Notes: generated by a model from the letters alone, not told the origin. A DNA stretch of 64,000 bases from Paeniglutamicibacter sp. Y32M11 (GCF_019285735.1 NZ_CP079107.1:62001-126000), one strand, 5' to 3'; shown: positions 8,852 through 19,195, counted from the stretch's first letter. Numbers and translations: made by a program.

Positions 8852-10264
8852 ATGTCAGTCATCACACGTCATCTGCCCGCCCGTAGCCTGCGCAGCATGC
8901 TGGGAACCCGAGTGGGCGAACAACCCGCCTACAGCTGGCTGGCCGAGGGAATCCGGCAGCTGGTATCCAACGGACGAGTACTGCACGGCACCATGCTGCC
9001 CAGCGAGCGCGAATTGGTGAGCGAACTGGGCATGAGTCGCACCACCGTCACCCGGGCCTATCAGGAGTTACGAGAACGCGGCTTCGCCGAAGCCAAGCAG
9101 GGATCTGGCACCAGGATCCGGATCCCCGGCGGAGACATCGGGGGCGGCTCCGAGCCGCTGGCCGTGGGTATTCAGGAAACGCTTCCGAGCGGTGGCATCG
9201 ACCTCACCTGCGGGGCACCCACCGCCCCGGTGGGTCTGGCCAGCTACTACGAACGCGCCCTGGACCAACTACCCGGCTATATCGGCGGGATGGGTTACTA
9301 CCCGATGGGTTTGCCCGTGCTCCGCGAAACCATCGCGCATGAGTACACTCGACGAAACCTTCCCACGAGCCCGGACCAGATCATCGTCACCGCAGGCGCA
9401 CTGTCGGCGGTGGCCACCGCGGCCCGCGCGGTGCTCGCGCGCGGTGCTCGAGTGCTGGCCGAAAGCCCCAGCTACCCCAATTCGGTGACATCGCTGCGGC
9501 AGCACGGAGCCCGCATGACGGCCCTGCCGATCGGCCCCGAGGGCAGCGATATCCCGGGCATCGAGGCAGCGCTGGCACGCGGCGGCATCAGCGCCATGTT
9601 GTGCCTGCCCGACTTTCACAACCCAACCGGAACCTTGCTGGACAACGCGGGGCGTGAACGCTGGGCCCGGGCGCTGGTGACCCATGACGTCCGCGGGATC
9701 ATCGATGAAACCAATGCCGACTTGTGGCTTGATGATCGACCCGACGTTCTGCCGATGGCCACGTTTGCCCCGAGCCTGATTACCGTGGGCAGTGCTAGTA
9801 AAACCTATTGGGGAGGATTGCGGCTGGGCTGGATCAGGGCGCCACGGGAACTCATTGGGGCCATCAACCAGGTTCGCTCCACCGTAGACTTGGGCGCACC
9901 GGTGCTGGAGCAATTGGTGCTGAACCTCTTGATGACCGAACGAGCGGGATTGGACTCTCCCACGCGCGCCGAGCTGCGCAAAAATCGCGATTGGACTCAT
10001 GCCGCGTTGGGCGCTCAGGTACCCGAGTGGAGCATTCAAAAGCCCGGTGGAGGCATGTCACTCTGGTGTAATTTACCGGCCCCGCGATCCATGGCCTTGG
10101 TGGCACAGGCCAAGAAAAGCGGTCTGATCCTGAGCCCCGGGTCCACCTTCGCGGTAAATGATCACGGTTTAGAACATTGGGTGCGGGTGCCCTACGCCCT
10201 AGATACCCAGCAATTGGAAAGAGCCGTGCCGCTACTGGTATCCGCCTGGAAGACCGTCGCCTGA
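8852..10264 (+). CDS. MocR-type regulator (GntR HTH + PLP aminotransferase fold), YczR-like
   Basis: 470-residue transcription factor. Residues about 20-90 form a GntR winged helix (LPSERELVSELGMSRTTVTRAYQELRERGF) and the rest is a fold-type-I aminotransferase domain (PDFHNPTGTLL, then GSASKTYWGGLRLGWIR with the PLP Schiff-base Lys317). Such proteins bind pyridoxal phosphate as effector. Divergent from a YczE-type membrane protein, the partner seen for YczR-group MocR regulators, so the likely target is that gene and itself. The ATG at 8852 was chosen because upstream in-frame sequence runs into the divergent gene. Convergent with ppa across a shared terminator. Confidence 0.88.
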   Translation: MSVITRHLPARSLRSMLGTRVGEQPAYSWLAEGIRQLVSNGRVLHGTMLPSERELVSELGMSRTTVTRAYQELRERGFAEAKQGSGTRIRIPGGDIGGGSEPLAVGIQETLPSGGIDLTCGAPTAPVGLASYYERALDQLPGYIGGMGYYPMGLPVLRETIAHEYTRRNLPTSPDQIIVTAGALSAVATAARAVLARGARVLAESPSYPNSVTSLRQHGARMTALPIGPEGSDIPGIEAALARGGISAMLCLPDFHNPTGTLLDNAGRERWARALVTHDVRGIIDETNADLWLDDRPDVLPMATFAPSLITVGSASKTYWGGLRLGWIRAPRELIGAINQVRSTVDLGAPVLEQLVLNLLMTERAGLDSPTRAELRKNRDWTHAALGAQVPEWSIQKPGGGMSLWCNLPAPRSMALVAQAKKSGLILSPGSTFAVNDHGLEHWVRVPYALDTQQLERAVPLLVSAWKTVA

Positions 10265-10302
10265 GAGCGAATCGACCAATGAGCCCAAAATGAGTTAACA
10301 AG

Positions 10303-10348
10303 AACGGGGCAAGGTCTCTCGCATGACTGCGAAGGACCTTGCCCCGTT
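10303..10348. terminator. Bidirectional terminator between the MocR gene and ppa
   Basis: Perfect 14-bp stem AACGGGGCAAGGTC / GACCTTGCCCCGTT between two convergent genes. Confidence 0.85.
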
Positions 10349-10379
10349 GGCTTCAGCTCCGGCACAGCCGGAGCTCAAC

Positions 10380-10865
10380 TTAGCCCTGAGTCTTGAACCG
10401 CTCGATCGAGCGCTCCAGCTCGGCTTCGGCGGCCGCGCGGCCTTCCCAGCCCTCGGCCTTAACCCACTTGCCCGGCTCCAGATCCTTGTAGCGCAGGAAG
10501 AAGTGCTCGATTTCCTTGATGAGCCATCCGTCAAGGTCCTCGAATTCCTGAATGTGGTCAAAGCGCTTATCCGCAGGAACGCAGACGAGCTTGGCGTCTC
10601 CGCCACCGTCGTCGGTCATGTTGAACACGGCGATCGGGCGGGACTCGACGACAACGCCCGGGAACAGGTCAACGCCCGGAATGAAGACCAAGGCGTCCAA
10701 CGGATCGCCGTCTTCGCCCAGGGTGTCATCAAAGAAACCGTAGTGGGTCGGGTACTGCATGGAGGTGAACAGCACGCGGTCCAGACGCAGACGGTGCGTC
10801 TCGTGATCGATCTCGTACTTCACACGCGATCCGGCAGGGATCTCGATGGTGACGTCGTGGCTCAT
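10380..10865 (-). CDS. ppa: Inorganic pyrophosphatase (family I)
   Basis: Hydrolyses pyrophosphate to two phosphates, pulling biosynthetic reactions forward; cytoplasmic, Mg-dependent. 161 residues, normal for a prokaryotic family I enzyme. The active-site signature DGDPLDALV is present, with [16 protein letters not shown] giving the metal-binding acidic cluster; further conserved residues are in KYEID near the N-terminus and [17 protein letters not shown] ribosome binding site lies just upstream of the ATG at 10865. Confidence 0.97.
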   Translation of the reverse strand: MSHDVTIEIPAGSRVKYEIDHETHRLRLDRVLFTSMQYPTHYGFFDDTLGEDGDPLDALVFIPGVDLFPGVVVESRPIAVFNMTDDGGGDAKLVCVPADKRFDHIQEFEDLDGWLIKEIEHFFLRYKDLEPGKWVKAEGWEGRAAAEAELERSIERFKTQG

Positions 10866-10998
10866 GAAAAGTCTCCTCGACTCTCGTGACCAGCGGCATG
10901 TGCGGACGCGGGCGCGTCTGATTGCCGTCTAGTCTTAGGGGTGCTGCGCTTAAGGGTATATGGCGCGGCGGGACTACGACGATTTCGAAGGATGCAGC

Positions 10999-12414
10999 AT
11001 GAAAATAACGCACCCATTTTGGCGTGCAGGAATTCTGGCAGTAGTGGCCGGAATCCTGCTGGGGCTGCTCACCTTCTTCCTTATTCCCGTGTTCTCACCA
11101 GAGAAAAAGCCAGAAGCCGTGGCACCTGCGGCTCCTGCAGTATTGGCTGCCGCCAGCGCTACGGCGCTGCCGGCCCTCGATCCGGCGCTCGGGGCACCGG
11201 AGACCACGGCGCTGGCACAAACGCTTGATCCGATCTTCGCTTCCGCCACTGGGGCCACCATCACCGCCAGCGTCATTGACGTGGCCACCGGTGAGGAAGC
11301 GTATTCACGATCCGGAGCCACCCCGGGCACCCCCGCCTCCAGCCTGAAGGTCCTCACCGCGGTTGCCGCCACCCACGCAATGGGTGAAAACACTCGATTC
11401 AGTACCAAGACGGTGCTCAAGGACCCCACAACCGTGGTGTTGGTGGGCGGAGGTGACGTGTTGCTGGGAGCGGGAGAAAATTCCGCATCCGTCAGCGGCC
11501 ACGCCGGGCTTGGCACCCTCGCCAAGCACACCGCCACCGCCCTGGCTGCGGCCCAAAGCAGCGGCCAGGTCGGGGACGACATCACGATTCAGCTAGACGA
11601 ATCGCTCTTTAGCGGTGAAGCAATGAACCCCGCCTGGGACGCTTCATTGCTCGCCTCAAACGACATTGCCCCCATCTCTCCGCTGGCGCTGTACGGAGCC
11701 AGGGCCGACGCCGGAGCGAAGACAGCACGGGTGGCCGATCCCGGAATGTATGCCGCCAAGACCTTTGCCTCGGCACTGGGCAGCGCATTAAAAGCGGCCA
11801 ACGGCCCCACGCTTTCCGCCACCGTCACGCGGACCGACTCCGGCACCGAGGGCACCGAGTTGGCCTCGGTGAAATCTGCACCCCTGAGCGAACAGCTGCA
11901 ATTCATGCTGGAAGTTTCGGATAACTACGTGGCCGAGACCATGGGCCGCTTGGTGGCCGTGGCCGGCAAGGAGCCAGGGGACTACGCCCACGGTGCTGCG
12001 GCAGTGGCGCGGGTCGTGGGGGAGTTGGGCATCAACACCACCGGGCTCGTTTTGCTCGATACCTCTGGGTTAGCTGCCGCCGATTTGGTGGCCCCGCTGA
12101 CCCTGGCCTCGGCACTGGCCTACGCCGCGAGCTCGGAGCACGCCTCGCTGCGCAATATCAGTTATTGGTTGCCTGTTGCCGGTGCAACCGGGACCCTGAC
12201 CTCGCGCCTGGGAACACCGGAGACGCGCGGGGTGTTGCGCGCTAAAACGGGATCGCTGATGGAAGTATCCAGTCTCACCGGACTGAGCGTGACCCAGGAC
12301 GGACGCTTAGTGGCGTTCTCCTTCCTGGTCCACACCTCCGATCGGACCATTGCGCCGCACAAGGGCGTTCTTGACGCCGCAGCTTTGGCGCTCACCCAGT
12401 GCGGTTGCAGCTAA
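10999..12414 (+). CDS. dacB: D-alanyl-D-alanine carboxypeptidase/endopeptidase (PBP4 type)
   Basis: Penicillin-binding protein of the S13/DacB class that trims or opens peptidoglycan cross-links outside the membrane. 471 residues from the ATG at 10999, chosen because GAAGGA precedes it; an in-frame ATG at 10960 is possible. An N-terminal membrane anchor (GILAVVAGILLGLLTFFLI) is followed by an Ala/Pro-rich linker. Catalytic motifs: SxxK at 114-117 (S-S-L-K), SxN at 307-309 (SDN) and KTG at 416-418. The domain inserted between SxxK and SxN is the size expected for class C type-4 PBPs. First gene of a long forward cluster that continues to panC. Confidence 0.93.
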   Translation: MKITHPFWRAGILAVVAGILLGLLTFFLIPVFSPEKKPEAVAPAAPAVLAAASATALPALDPALGAPETTALAQTLDPIFASATGATITASVIDVATGEEAYSRSGATPGTPASSLKVLTAVAATHAMGENTRFSTKTVLKDPTTVVLVGGGDVLLGAGENSASVSGHAGLGTLAKHTATALAAAQSSGQVGDDITIQLDESLFSGEAMNPAWDASLLASNDIAPISPLALYGARADAGAKTARVADPGMYAAKTFASALGSALKAANGPTLSATVTRTDSGTEGTELASVKSAPLSEQLQFMLEVSDNYVAETMGRLVAVAGKEPGDYAHGAAAVARVVGELGINTTGLVLLDTSGLAAADLVAPLTLASALAYAASSEHASLRNISYWLPVAGATGTLTSRLGTPETRGVLRAKTGSLMEVSSLTGLSVTQDGRLVAFSFLVHTSDRTIAPHKGVLDAAALALTQCGCS

Positions 12415-12498
12415 GCCCAGGCACACACATCAAATTCCAAGGTTTTGCCCAACGCGCAATCCCGGTTTGCGGGCCTAAATCGTGATGGGATGGAGGGC

Positions 12499-13650
12499 AT
12501 GACCACCACCGATTTCCGGCTGATCAACTGGGACCTTGCCGCCAGCACCGCAGCCAAACTCTCCACCGCCGGGCCGAGCCTCACCGAGGCCGAGATCACC
12601 ACGGTAGTTGCCGACCTGCGCCGCAAGGCGGAGGCCTCGGTTGAACACGTGCACCGCATCACCGGCTTAGCAGCGGCCGCGGATCTGAGAGATTCGCAGG
12701 TGCTAATCGTTGATCGGGCGTCGTGGGCCAAGGCCAACACCCAAAGCTTTGAGGCCATGCTAGCTCCGGCCATGGAGACGCTGGCCAAGACCCGCGGCGA
12801 AAAGATCTCCGAAGCCACGCAGCTACTTTCGGCCACCGCCACGGGGGTGGAAATGGGTGCCATCTTGGCCTTCATGTCCTCGAAGGTCCTGGGCCAATAT
12901 GACCCATTTGCCGGGCTGCTGCGCGCAGATCTCCCCACGGGTGGCCGGTTGATGCTGGTGGCACCAAACATCGTCGCCATCGAGCGGGAGCTCAAGGTGG
13001 ATGCAAATGACTTCCGACTCTGGGTCACGCTTCACGAACAGACCCACCGCGTGCAATTCGCCGCAGCACCCTGGCTGCGCGATCATCTGCAGTCCAAGAT
13101 TGTCGAGCTGTTGGCCTCGCTGCTGGCAGAACCGGAGGCACTGGGTGAGCGCCTGCGGGCCGCCGCCAGTGATGTGATGCGCGGTGCGAAGGCGCTAGAA
13201 AAGTCTGTGGCTACCGCGAAGGACGCAGAGGGGATCGAATCCGGCGGGGTGCTTTCAGCGCTGCGCACCCGGGAACAAAAGGAAATTCTCTCCCACATCA
13301 CCGCCGTGATGTCGCTACTGGAAGGCCATGCCAACGTCGTGATGGACGCGGTGGATTCCTCCATTGTGCCAACGGTACGTACCATCCGACAGCGCTTTGG
13401 CGGCCGTGGAAAAGACCGTGGAATGGTGGAGAAGTGGCTGCGCAAGGTCCTGGGCCTTGACGCCAAAATGCGGCAATACGCCGACGGGCAACGATTTGTG
13501 AACCGAGCGGTGAAGCTGATGGGGATGGAGGGCTTTAACCGCGTCTGGGATTCTGCGGAGAACCTACCCAGTGAAAACGAATTGCACCATCCCGAGTTGT
13601 GGGTTCAGCGGCTCGATGGCACACCGGATCCCAGCCCTCTAGAAGGCTAA
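12499..13650 (+). CDS. Zinc-dependent metalloprotease (DUF2342 / F420-associated family)
   Basis: 383-residue protein of the actinobacterial family often annotated as zinc-dependent metalloprotease or coenzyme-F420-biosynthesis-associated protein. The LHEQTHRVQF segment gives an HExxH metal site at residues 179-183, and the opening INWDLAASTA is typical. No signal peptide. ATGs at 12490 and 12499 are both possible starts; GGAGG right before 12499 is close. The family is consistently found between dacB and tilS in actinobacteria, as here. Its substrate is unknown, and the F420 link rests on genomic co-occurrence in the literature rather than on anything visible here. Confidence 0.85.
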   Translation: MTTTDFRLINWDLAASTAAKLSTAGPSLTEAEITTVVADLRRKAEASVEHVHRITGLAAAADLRDSQVLIVDRASWAKANTQSFEAMLAPAMETLAKTRGEKISEATQLLSATATGVEMGAILAFMSSKVLGQYDPFAGLLRADLPTGGRLMLVAPNIVAIERELKVDANDFRLWVTLHEQTHRVQFAAAPWLRDHLQSKIVELLASLLAEPEALGERLRAAASDVMRGAKALEKSVATAKDAEGIESGGVLSALRTREQKEILSHITAVMSLLEGHANVVMDAVDSSIVPTVRTIRQRFGGRGKDRGMVEKWLRKVLGLDAKMRQYADGQRFVNRAVKLMGMEGFNRVWDSAENLPSENELHHPELWVQRLDGTPDPSPLEG

Positions 13651-13704
13651 GTCCACACACCAAGGCAACATACGCAAGGCAACGATCCGCAGGAAGGGAA
13701 GCTG

Positions 13705-14718
13705 ATGGGCGGGAAACTACCCCGCGTGCTGGCCGATGCGCGAAATGCCATCCGGGCCATGGTCGAAACCGGATCCACGGTCTTGGTGGCCTGTAGTGGC
13801 GGAGCAGATTCGCTGGCCTTGGCCGCGAGCGCGGCATTCCTGAACCGCAAGGGCGAAATTCGCGCCGGTGCCGTCGTGGTTAATCATCGGATGCAGCCCG
13901 GCAGTGCCGAGGTGGCCAGCGCCGCCGCCGCGCAGTGTCGAGCATTAGGGCTAAACCCGGTGTTGGTGCTGGAGGTGGATGTTGCCGATTCCAGCGAACA
14001 GGCTGCCCGGATCGCCCGCTACGAAGCCCTGGAAATTGCCCTTGAGCGAACCGGGGCAACTCACATCTTGCTCGGACACACCCTAGATGACCAGGCCGAA
14101 CAGGTAATGCTGGGGCTGGCACGCGGCTCCGGCACCCTGTCGTTGGCCGGCATGCCAGCGGTCCGCGGACCCTTCTTACGTCCGCTCTTGGGAATGGACC
14201 GCAGTGCCATGGAAAAAATTTGCGCGCACGAGCAGCTGAACTACTGGGAAGATCCAACCAACACCGATCCCACCTACCTGCGCAATGACATCAGGCATCG
14301 GCTGATGCCGGTACTGCGCGAGGTGCTCGGCGAGCAGGTATCCCGGGCTCTGGCCCGGACCGCGGCACTGGCTCGTGCGGACGCCGCCTACCTCGATGAG
14401 CAGGCCGCTCTCGCCCTCCTGGAAGCAACCCGGGCGAGCACCGAGCACGAGCGCCGCCTCGATTTGAACGTTTTACGGGCGCTGCCCGGCCCGCTACGTA
14501 GCCGAGTGTTACGCCAAGGAATTTCCGGCCTCGGCGCGCCGAGCCCGGACTTTGAGCGATTGAGCGCGCTGGATCATTTAGTGCGGGATTCGAAATCGGC
14601 GGGCCCCATCGAGCTTGAGGGTCAGGTGCTGGCCACCCGCGTTGCTGGGCCCCGGTTAGCGGCCGGAGAATCCGCATTCCTGAGGCTCCGCAGGCCACCT
14701 GCGGGCAGCGATATTTGA
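13705..14718 (+). CDS. tilS: tRNA(Ile)-lysidine synthetase
   Basis: Modifies C34 of the CAU-anticodon tRNA-Ile to lysidine using ATP and lysine, so that it reads AUA. The PP-loop ATP-binding motif SGGADS is at residues 31-36; VNHRMQPGSAEVA and LGHTLDDQAEQVMLGLARGSG match the conserved N-terminal domain. 337 residues, the short actinobacterial form with a reduced C-terminal domain. AGGAAGGGAAG precedes the ATG. Sits between the zinc protease gene and hpt, the usual tilS-hpt-ftsH order. Confidence 0.95.
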   Translation: MGGKLPRVLADARNAIRAMVETGSTVLVACSGGADSLALAASAAFLNRKGEIRAGAVVVNHRMQPGSAEVASAAAAQCRALGLNPVLVLEVDVADSSEQAARIARYEALEIALERTGATHILLGHTLDDQAEQVMLGLARGSGTLSLAGMPAVRGPFLRPLLGMDRSAMEKICAHEQLNYWEDPTNTDPTYLRNDIRHRLMPVLREVLGEQVSRALARTAALARADAAYLDEQAALALLEATRASTEHERRLDLNVLRALPGPLRSRVLRQGISGLGAPSPDFERLSALDHLVRDSKSAGPIELEGQVLATRVAGPRLAAGESAFLRLRRPPAGSDI

Positions 14719-14875
14719 GAATTGCCTCACACTCACCCCGGGTCGTACCGCCAAGTCGCGGCAAGAATGCGTGGGCTCGTTCCCCGCTAGCACGCAGATT
14801 GTGGCACTCTAGACCGTGGGTATAACGCCCTCCCCTCGACCGGTTTTAATGCCGACCCCAGAACCAGGAGCCCTC

Positions 14876-15427
14876 GTGGATTCGAAAGACGTCAGCGCAG
14901 ATTTGGCGCATGTCCTCTACACCAAGGAAGAAATCCAGGCCAAGATCGAAGAGTTGGCCGCGCGGATTGACGCCGATTACGTTGGCCGGGACATCCTGGT
15001 TGTCGGTGTGCTCAAGGGCGCCGTCATGGTCATGGCCGATCTGGTCCGTGCCCTGCACTCCCACGTCACCATGGACTGGATGGCAGTCTCCTCCTACGGT
15101 TCGGGCACCCAGTCCTCCGGTGTCGTACGGATCCTCAAGGACCTCGATACCGACCTTCTGGGCAAGGATGTGCTGATCGTTGAGGACATCATCGACTCCG
15201 GTCTGACACTGTCCTGGTTGCTGGCCAACCTACATTCGCGCGGCCCGGCATCGGTGGAAATCTGCACCTTGTTGCGCAAGCCGGAAGCCGCCAAGGTTCA
15301 GATCGACGTTAAGTACGTCGGCATGGAAATCCCCAACGAATTTGTTGTCGGTTACGGCCTTGACTTCGACGAGAAGTACCGCAACCTGGACTTCATCGGA
15401 ACCCTGGCACCGCACATCTACGAGTAA
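14876..15427 (+). CDS. hpt: Hypoxanthine phosphoribosyltransferase
   Basis: Purine salvage enzyme transferring phosphoribose from PRPP to hypoxanthine/guanine. 183 residues from the GTG at 14876, which has AGGAG 5 nt upstream and gives the typical N-terminus (DSKDVSADLAHVLYTKEEI). An upstream in-frame GTG at 14816 would add 20 residues not typical of the family. The PRPP-binding motif VLIVEDIIDSGLTL lies around residues 98-111, and the flexible-loop serine-tyrosine pair is in SSYGSGTQSSG. Confidence 0.95.
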   Translation: MDSKDVSADLAHVLYTKEEIQAKIEELAARIDADYVGRDILVVGVLKGAVMVMADLVRALHSHVTMDWMAVSSYGSGTQSSGVVRILKDLDTDLLGKDVLIVEDIIDSGLTLSWLLANLHSRGPASVEICTLLRKPEAAKVQIDVKYVGMEIPNEFVVGYGLDFDEKYRNLDFIGTLAPHIYE

Positions 15428-15466
15428 TCAATAACGCTTGGCACAGACGCTGCGCGTCGGTGTTGT

Positions 15467-15499
15467 GATGGCCGTTTCCGGATCCCGGAGGCGGCCATC
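15467..15499 (+). terminator. Putative terminator behind hpt
   Basis: Inverted repeat GATGGCCGTTTCCGG / CCGGAGGCGGCCATC with wobble pairs and a 3-nt loop, no T-run. The 230-bp hpt-ftsH gap otherwise holds the ftsH promoter region. Confidence 0.5.
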
Positions 15500-15657
15500 G
15501 CGCTACTTACGCCCAAAGGGGAACTTATCGGCTTGCTTGTCCGTGGGTACCGGATAGGGCGTTTACTTATTAACGTGCAGCAAGATTCAGGCGTCGCCCA
15601 GACGCCCGGACGATAACCGTCCGAAAGCAGGAGGGATGGGGCGGGACCCCCATATCA

Positions 15658-17613
15658 ATGAACGCGAAAAAGATCTTCAACAGCTGGATCGTTTGGGTGC
15701 TACTCGGTGCCGCGATATTGCTGATTTTCCTGCCGACTCTTTTGGGCGGTAACTCCGGGCGCATTGACACTTCGGTGGGTATGGCGCTGCTCAAGGACTC
15801 CAAAGTCGCCGAGGCGAAGATCTTCGACGGTGAGCAGCGAGTCGACCTCACACTGAAGGAACCGCTCACCATTGACGGTGCCGACAAGGGCAAAAGCGTC
15901 GAGTTCTACTACTCCCAGCCCCGTGGCACCCAGGTGGTAGAGGCGGTGAACGCCGCTAATCTCGACGGCTACACCGACCAGCCCGTGCAGACCAACTGGT
16001 TCACCTCCATGCTCGGCTTCCTGATCCCGATGATCCTCATTGTGGGTCTGTTCTGGTTTATCCTTTCCCGCTCCCAGGGCGGCGGATCCAAGGTCATGCA
16101 GTTCGGCAAGTCCCGTGCCAAGCTGATCACGAAAGACATGCCCCAGGTGACGTTTGCCGATGTCGCGGGAGCCGAAGAGGCAGTGGAAGAACTCCACGAA
16201 ATCAAGGAATTCTTGCGCGAACCGGGTAAGTTCCAGGCGGTCGGCGCGAAGATCCCCAAGGGCGTCTTGCTCTACGGCCCTCCGGGTACCGGTAAGACCC
16301 TGCTCGCCAAGGCAGTTGCCGGCGAGGCGGGCGTGCCCTTCTACTCGATTTCCGGTTCGGACTTCGTCGAAATGTTTGTTGGCGTTGGCGCCTCGCGCGT
16401 TCGTGACCTCTTTGAGCAGGCCAAGACCAACTCCCCGGCCATCATCTTCGTTGATGAGATCGACGCGGTGGGACGTCACCGCGGTGCTGGCATCGGCGGC
16501 GGCAACGATGAGCGCGAACAGACGCTGAACCAGCTCTTGGTGGAGATGGACGGCTTCGACGCCACCACCAACGTCATCCTGATCGCCGCAACCAACCGTG
16601 CCGACGTGCTTGACCCGGCACTGCTGCGCCCGGGACGCTTTGACCGCCAGATCCCGGTGGAGGCACCGGATATGATCGGCCGCGAGCAGATCCTTAAGGT
16701 CCACGCGCAGGGCAAGCCGATGGCTACCAACGTTGACCTCAAGGCCGTGGCCAAGAAGACCCCGGGTTACACCGGTGCCGATTTGGCCAACGTCCTGAAT
16801 GAGGCAGCGCTGCTCACCGCTCGCTCCAACGCCCAGCTGATCGATGATCGCGCGCTGGATGAAGCCATTGACCGTGTCATGGCCGGCCCGCAGAAGCGCA
16901 GCCGCTTGATGAAGGAACACGAACGTAAGATCACCGCCTACCACGAGGGTGGACACGCCCTGGTGGCTGCGGCCATGCGCCAGACGGCACCGGTCACCAA
17001 GGTGACCATCCTGCCGCGCGGCCGGGCCCTGGGTTACACCATGGTGGTTCCCGACGATGATAAGTACTCGGTGACTCGCAACGAGTTGCTGGACCAGATG
17101 GCCTACGCCATGGGTGGTCGCGTCGCCGAGGAAATTGTTTTCCACGATCCCTCCACCGGTGCGTCAAACGACATCGAAAAGGCGACAGCCACCGCACGTG
17201 CCATGGTCACCGACTACGGCATGAGCGAACGCATTGGCGCCGTGAAACTGGGCTCCTCCTCCGGGGATGCCATGTACGGACAGGCGGCAAGCCGCAGCTA
17301 CTCCGAAACCATGGCGAACGTGGTTGACGAGGAAGTTCGCACGCTCATCGACGCGGCTCACGACGACGCCTACGCGGCGCTGACGGAAAACCGGCACGTG
17401 CTTGATCGTCTGGCCTTGGCCCTGCTGGAGCACGAGACGCTGAACCAGAAGGAAATCGCCGAGATCTTCCACGACCTCATCAAGCGCCCGGAGCGCGAGG
17501 TCTGGCTGAGCAAGGACACCCGTCCGGTACACGCGGCTGGCCCGGTGCTCTCCGCCAAGGAGATCGCCGCCGAAGCAGTCGCTGGAACTTCCAGCGACGT
17601 CACCGGCGAGTAA
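15658..17613 (+). CDS. ftsH: ATP-dependent zinc metalloprotease FtsH
   Basis: Membrane-anchored AAA+ protease degrading membrane and regulatory proteins. 651 residues: TM helix 1 (about 9-26), extracytoplasmic domain, TM helix 2 ([23 protein letters not shown], about 117-140), AAA module with Walker A GPPGTGKT at 207-214, Walker B IIFVDEID, the second region of homology ([11 protein letters not shown]), and the M41 protease domain with HEGGH at 429-433. All catalytic features are intact. An AGGAGGG stands about 22 nt before the ATG, too far for an ordinary ribosome binding site, so initiation may be unusual or the start slightly different. Confidence 0.97.
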   Translation: MNAKKIFNSWIVWVLLGAAILLIFLPTLLGGNSGRIDTSVGMALLKDSKVAEAKIFDGEQRVDLTLKEPLTIDGADKGKSVEFYYSQPRGTQVVEAVNAANLDGYTDQPVQTNWFTSMLGFLIPMILIVGLFWFILSRSQGGGSKVMQFGKSRAKLITKDMPQVTFADVAGAEEAVEELHEIKEFLREPGKFQAVGAKIPKGVLLYGPPGTGKTLLAKAVAGEAGVPFYSISGSDFVEMFVGVGASRVRDLFEQAKTNSPAIIFVDEIDAVGRHRGAGIGGGNDEREQTLNQLLVEMDGFDATTNVILIAATNRADVLDPALLRPGRFDRQIPVEAPDMIGREQILKVHAQGKPMATNVDLKAVAKKTPGYTGADLANVLNEAALLTARSNAQLIDDRALDEAIDRVMAGPQKRSRLMKEHERKITAYHEGGHALVAAAMRQTAPVTKVTILPRGRALGYTMVVPDDDKYSVTRNELLDQMAYAMGGRVAEEIVFHDPSTGASNDIEKATATARAMVTDYGMSERIGAVKLGSSSGDAMYGQAASRSYSETMANVVDEEVRTLIDAAHDDAYAALTENRHVLDRLALALLEHETLNQKEIAEIFHDLIKRPEREVWLSKDTRPVHAAGPVLSAKEIAAEAVAGTSSDVTGE

Positions 17614-17631
17614 GCCACAGCACACACAGGC

Positions 17632-17645
17632 TAGGATCGGAAGCG
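17632..17645 (+). promoter_or_regulatory. Leaderless promoter of folE
   Basis: TAGGAT (17632-17637), 7 nt, then the GTG start of folE at 17645; no Shine-Dalgarno. Implies an independent start for the folate genes behind ftsH. Confidence 0.6.
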
Positions 17646-18256
17646 TGATTCAGATCGATCAGTTTGAAGATGAGACCATCCAGGGCGCCGGTGGCGTTGA
17701 CCTGGTCCGGATTGAAAACGCCGTGCGCGAGATCCTTTTTGCCATCGGCGAGGACCCGAATCGCGACGGGCTGTTGGACACACCTAAACGTGTGGCCAAG
17801 GCCTACTCGGAGTTTTTTGCCGGCCTGCACGAGGACCCGGCGGACCATCTGAGCACCACCTTTGACATCGAACATGACGAGTTGGTGCTGGTTAAGGACA
17901 TCTCGTTCTATTCGACCTGCGAGCATCACCTGGTGCCCTTCCACGGCAGCGCGCACGTCGGATACATTCCCGGACCCGAGGGCAAGGTGACCGGGCTGAG
18001 CAAGTTGGCCCGCTTGGTGGAGGTTTATGCCCGCCGCCCGCAGGTCCAGGAACGCTTGACCACCCAAATCGTTAACGCTTTGGTTGAGCACCTGAACCCC
18101 CGCGGCGCCATCGTCGTGATCGAGTGCGAACACATGTGCATGTCCATGCGAGGCGTCCGCAAACCGGGCGCCAAGACCGTTACCAGCGCCGTCCGTGGCC
18201 AACTCCGCGAACCGGCCACCCGCGCAGAGGCCATGAGCCTCATCCTCGGAAAGTAG
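17645..18256 (+). CDS. folE: GTP cyclohydrolase I
   Basis: First step of tetrahydrofolate synthesis: GTP to 7,8-dihydroneopterin triphosphate. 203 residues with the zinc ligands in [10 protein letters not shown] (Cys and His) and in [12 protein letters not shown] (Cys); the GVRKPGAKT segment is the GTP-binding loop. GTG start, probably leaderless. Begins the folE-folP-folB-folK run, the whole branch up to the pterin-pABA condensation. Confidence 0.97.
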   Translation: MIQIDQFEDETIQGAGGVDLVRIENAVREILFAIGEDPNRDGLLDTPKRVAKAYSEFFAGLHEDPADHLSTTFDIEHDELVLVKDISFYSTCEHHLVPFHGSAHVGYIPGPEGKVTGLSKLARLVEVYARRPQVQERLTTQIVNALVEHLNPRGAIVVIECEHMCMSMRGVRKPGAKTVTSAVRGQLREPATRAEAMSLILGK

Positions 18257-18267
18257 GAAACACCCCC

Positions 18268-19185
18268 ATGTCACTTGGAGCGATCCCCGGAACCGGCCCG
18301 GCCACCAGCCCGATGCCCATCATCCGCAAATCCACCGCCCGCACCATGGCAGATCTGCCAAGCGATCGCACACTTGTCATGGGGATCCTGAACATCAACG
18401 ACGATTCCTTCTCCGATGGGGGGAAGTATCTGTTGGTTGATGACGCCATCTCCCACGGTCTGGCCATGTACTACGGCGGGGCGGACATCATCGACATTGG
18501 CGGGGAATCCACCCGTCCCGGTGCGGTACCGGTGGACCCGGCGGTCGAACAGGCTCGCATCCTTCCGGTGATCACCGCGCTGGCCAAGGCCGGATCGATC
18601 ATCTCGGTTGATACCATGCATACCTCCACCGCCCGGGCCGCCCTGGCCGCGGGTGCGCACATCATCAACGACGTCTCGGGACTGACCCACGAACCCGATA
18701 TGCCGGCACTAATGGCACAAACCGGCGCCCCCTACGTGCTGATGCACCGCCGTGGGGACGCCGGGAACATGGTCACCGAGGCCAACTACACCGACGTGGT
18801 CTCCGAGGTTCTGGCGGAACTCGAAGAATTGCGCTCACGCTTTATCGCCGCCGGCGTGAAGCCAGAAGCCCTCATCCTTGATCCGGGGCTCGGCTTCGCC
18901 AAGGATCACGAACACAATTGGGATTTGCTGCGCGCCCTAGACCGCTTCACCGCGCTGGGTCACCGCGTCTTGGTGGGCACCAGCCGCAAGCGCTTTTTGG
19001 GCGAATTGCTCCGCCAGGATGGCAAGCCGGCGGCTCCCGCCGAGCGCGACGCCGCCACCGCCGCCACCAGCGCACTGGCAGCGGCCAACGGCGCCTGGGG
19101 CGTTCGTGTGCATGACGTGCCGTCCTCTCTGGCCGCCATCAAGGTCGCCGGTGCGTGGATGAATTCCCGCATCCCGGCGCTCTAG
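18268..19185 (+). CDS. folP: Dihydropteroate synthase
   Basis: Condenses 6-hydroxymethyl-dihydropterin pyrophosphate with p-aminobenzoate; the sulfonamide target. 305 residues from the ATG at 18268, 11 nt behind folE with an AGGA upstream; the frame is open further upstream but only over folE. Signatures: MGILNINDDSFSDGGKY (pABA loop 1), DIGGESTRPGA (loop 2), ISVDTMH, INDVSG, HRRGDAGNM, LDPGLGFAKDHEHN and GTSRKRFLG. All catalytic loops are present. Confidence 0.96.
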   Translation: MSLGAIPGTGPATSPMPIIRKSTARTMADLPSDRTLVMGILNINDDSFSDGGKYLLVDDAISHGLAMYYGGADIIDIGGESTRPGAVPVDPAVEQARILPVITALAKAGSIISVDTMHTSTARAALAAGAHIINDVSGLTHEPDMPALMAQTGAPYVLMHRRGDAGNMVTEANYTDVVSEVLAELEELRSRFIAAGVKPEALILDPGLGFAKDHEHNWDLLRALDRFTALGHRVLVGTSRKRFLGELLRQDGKPAAPAERDAATAATSALAAANGAWGVRVHDVPSSLAAIKVAGAWMNSRIPAL

Positions 19186-19195
19186 GCCCGAATCC

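Noticed and set aside
15700-17145. 481-codon frame on the minus strand over ftsH
   Set aside because: Antisense shadow of ftsH; same reason applies to similar frames over serS, pheA, pstS and the folate genes.
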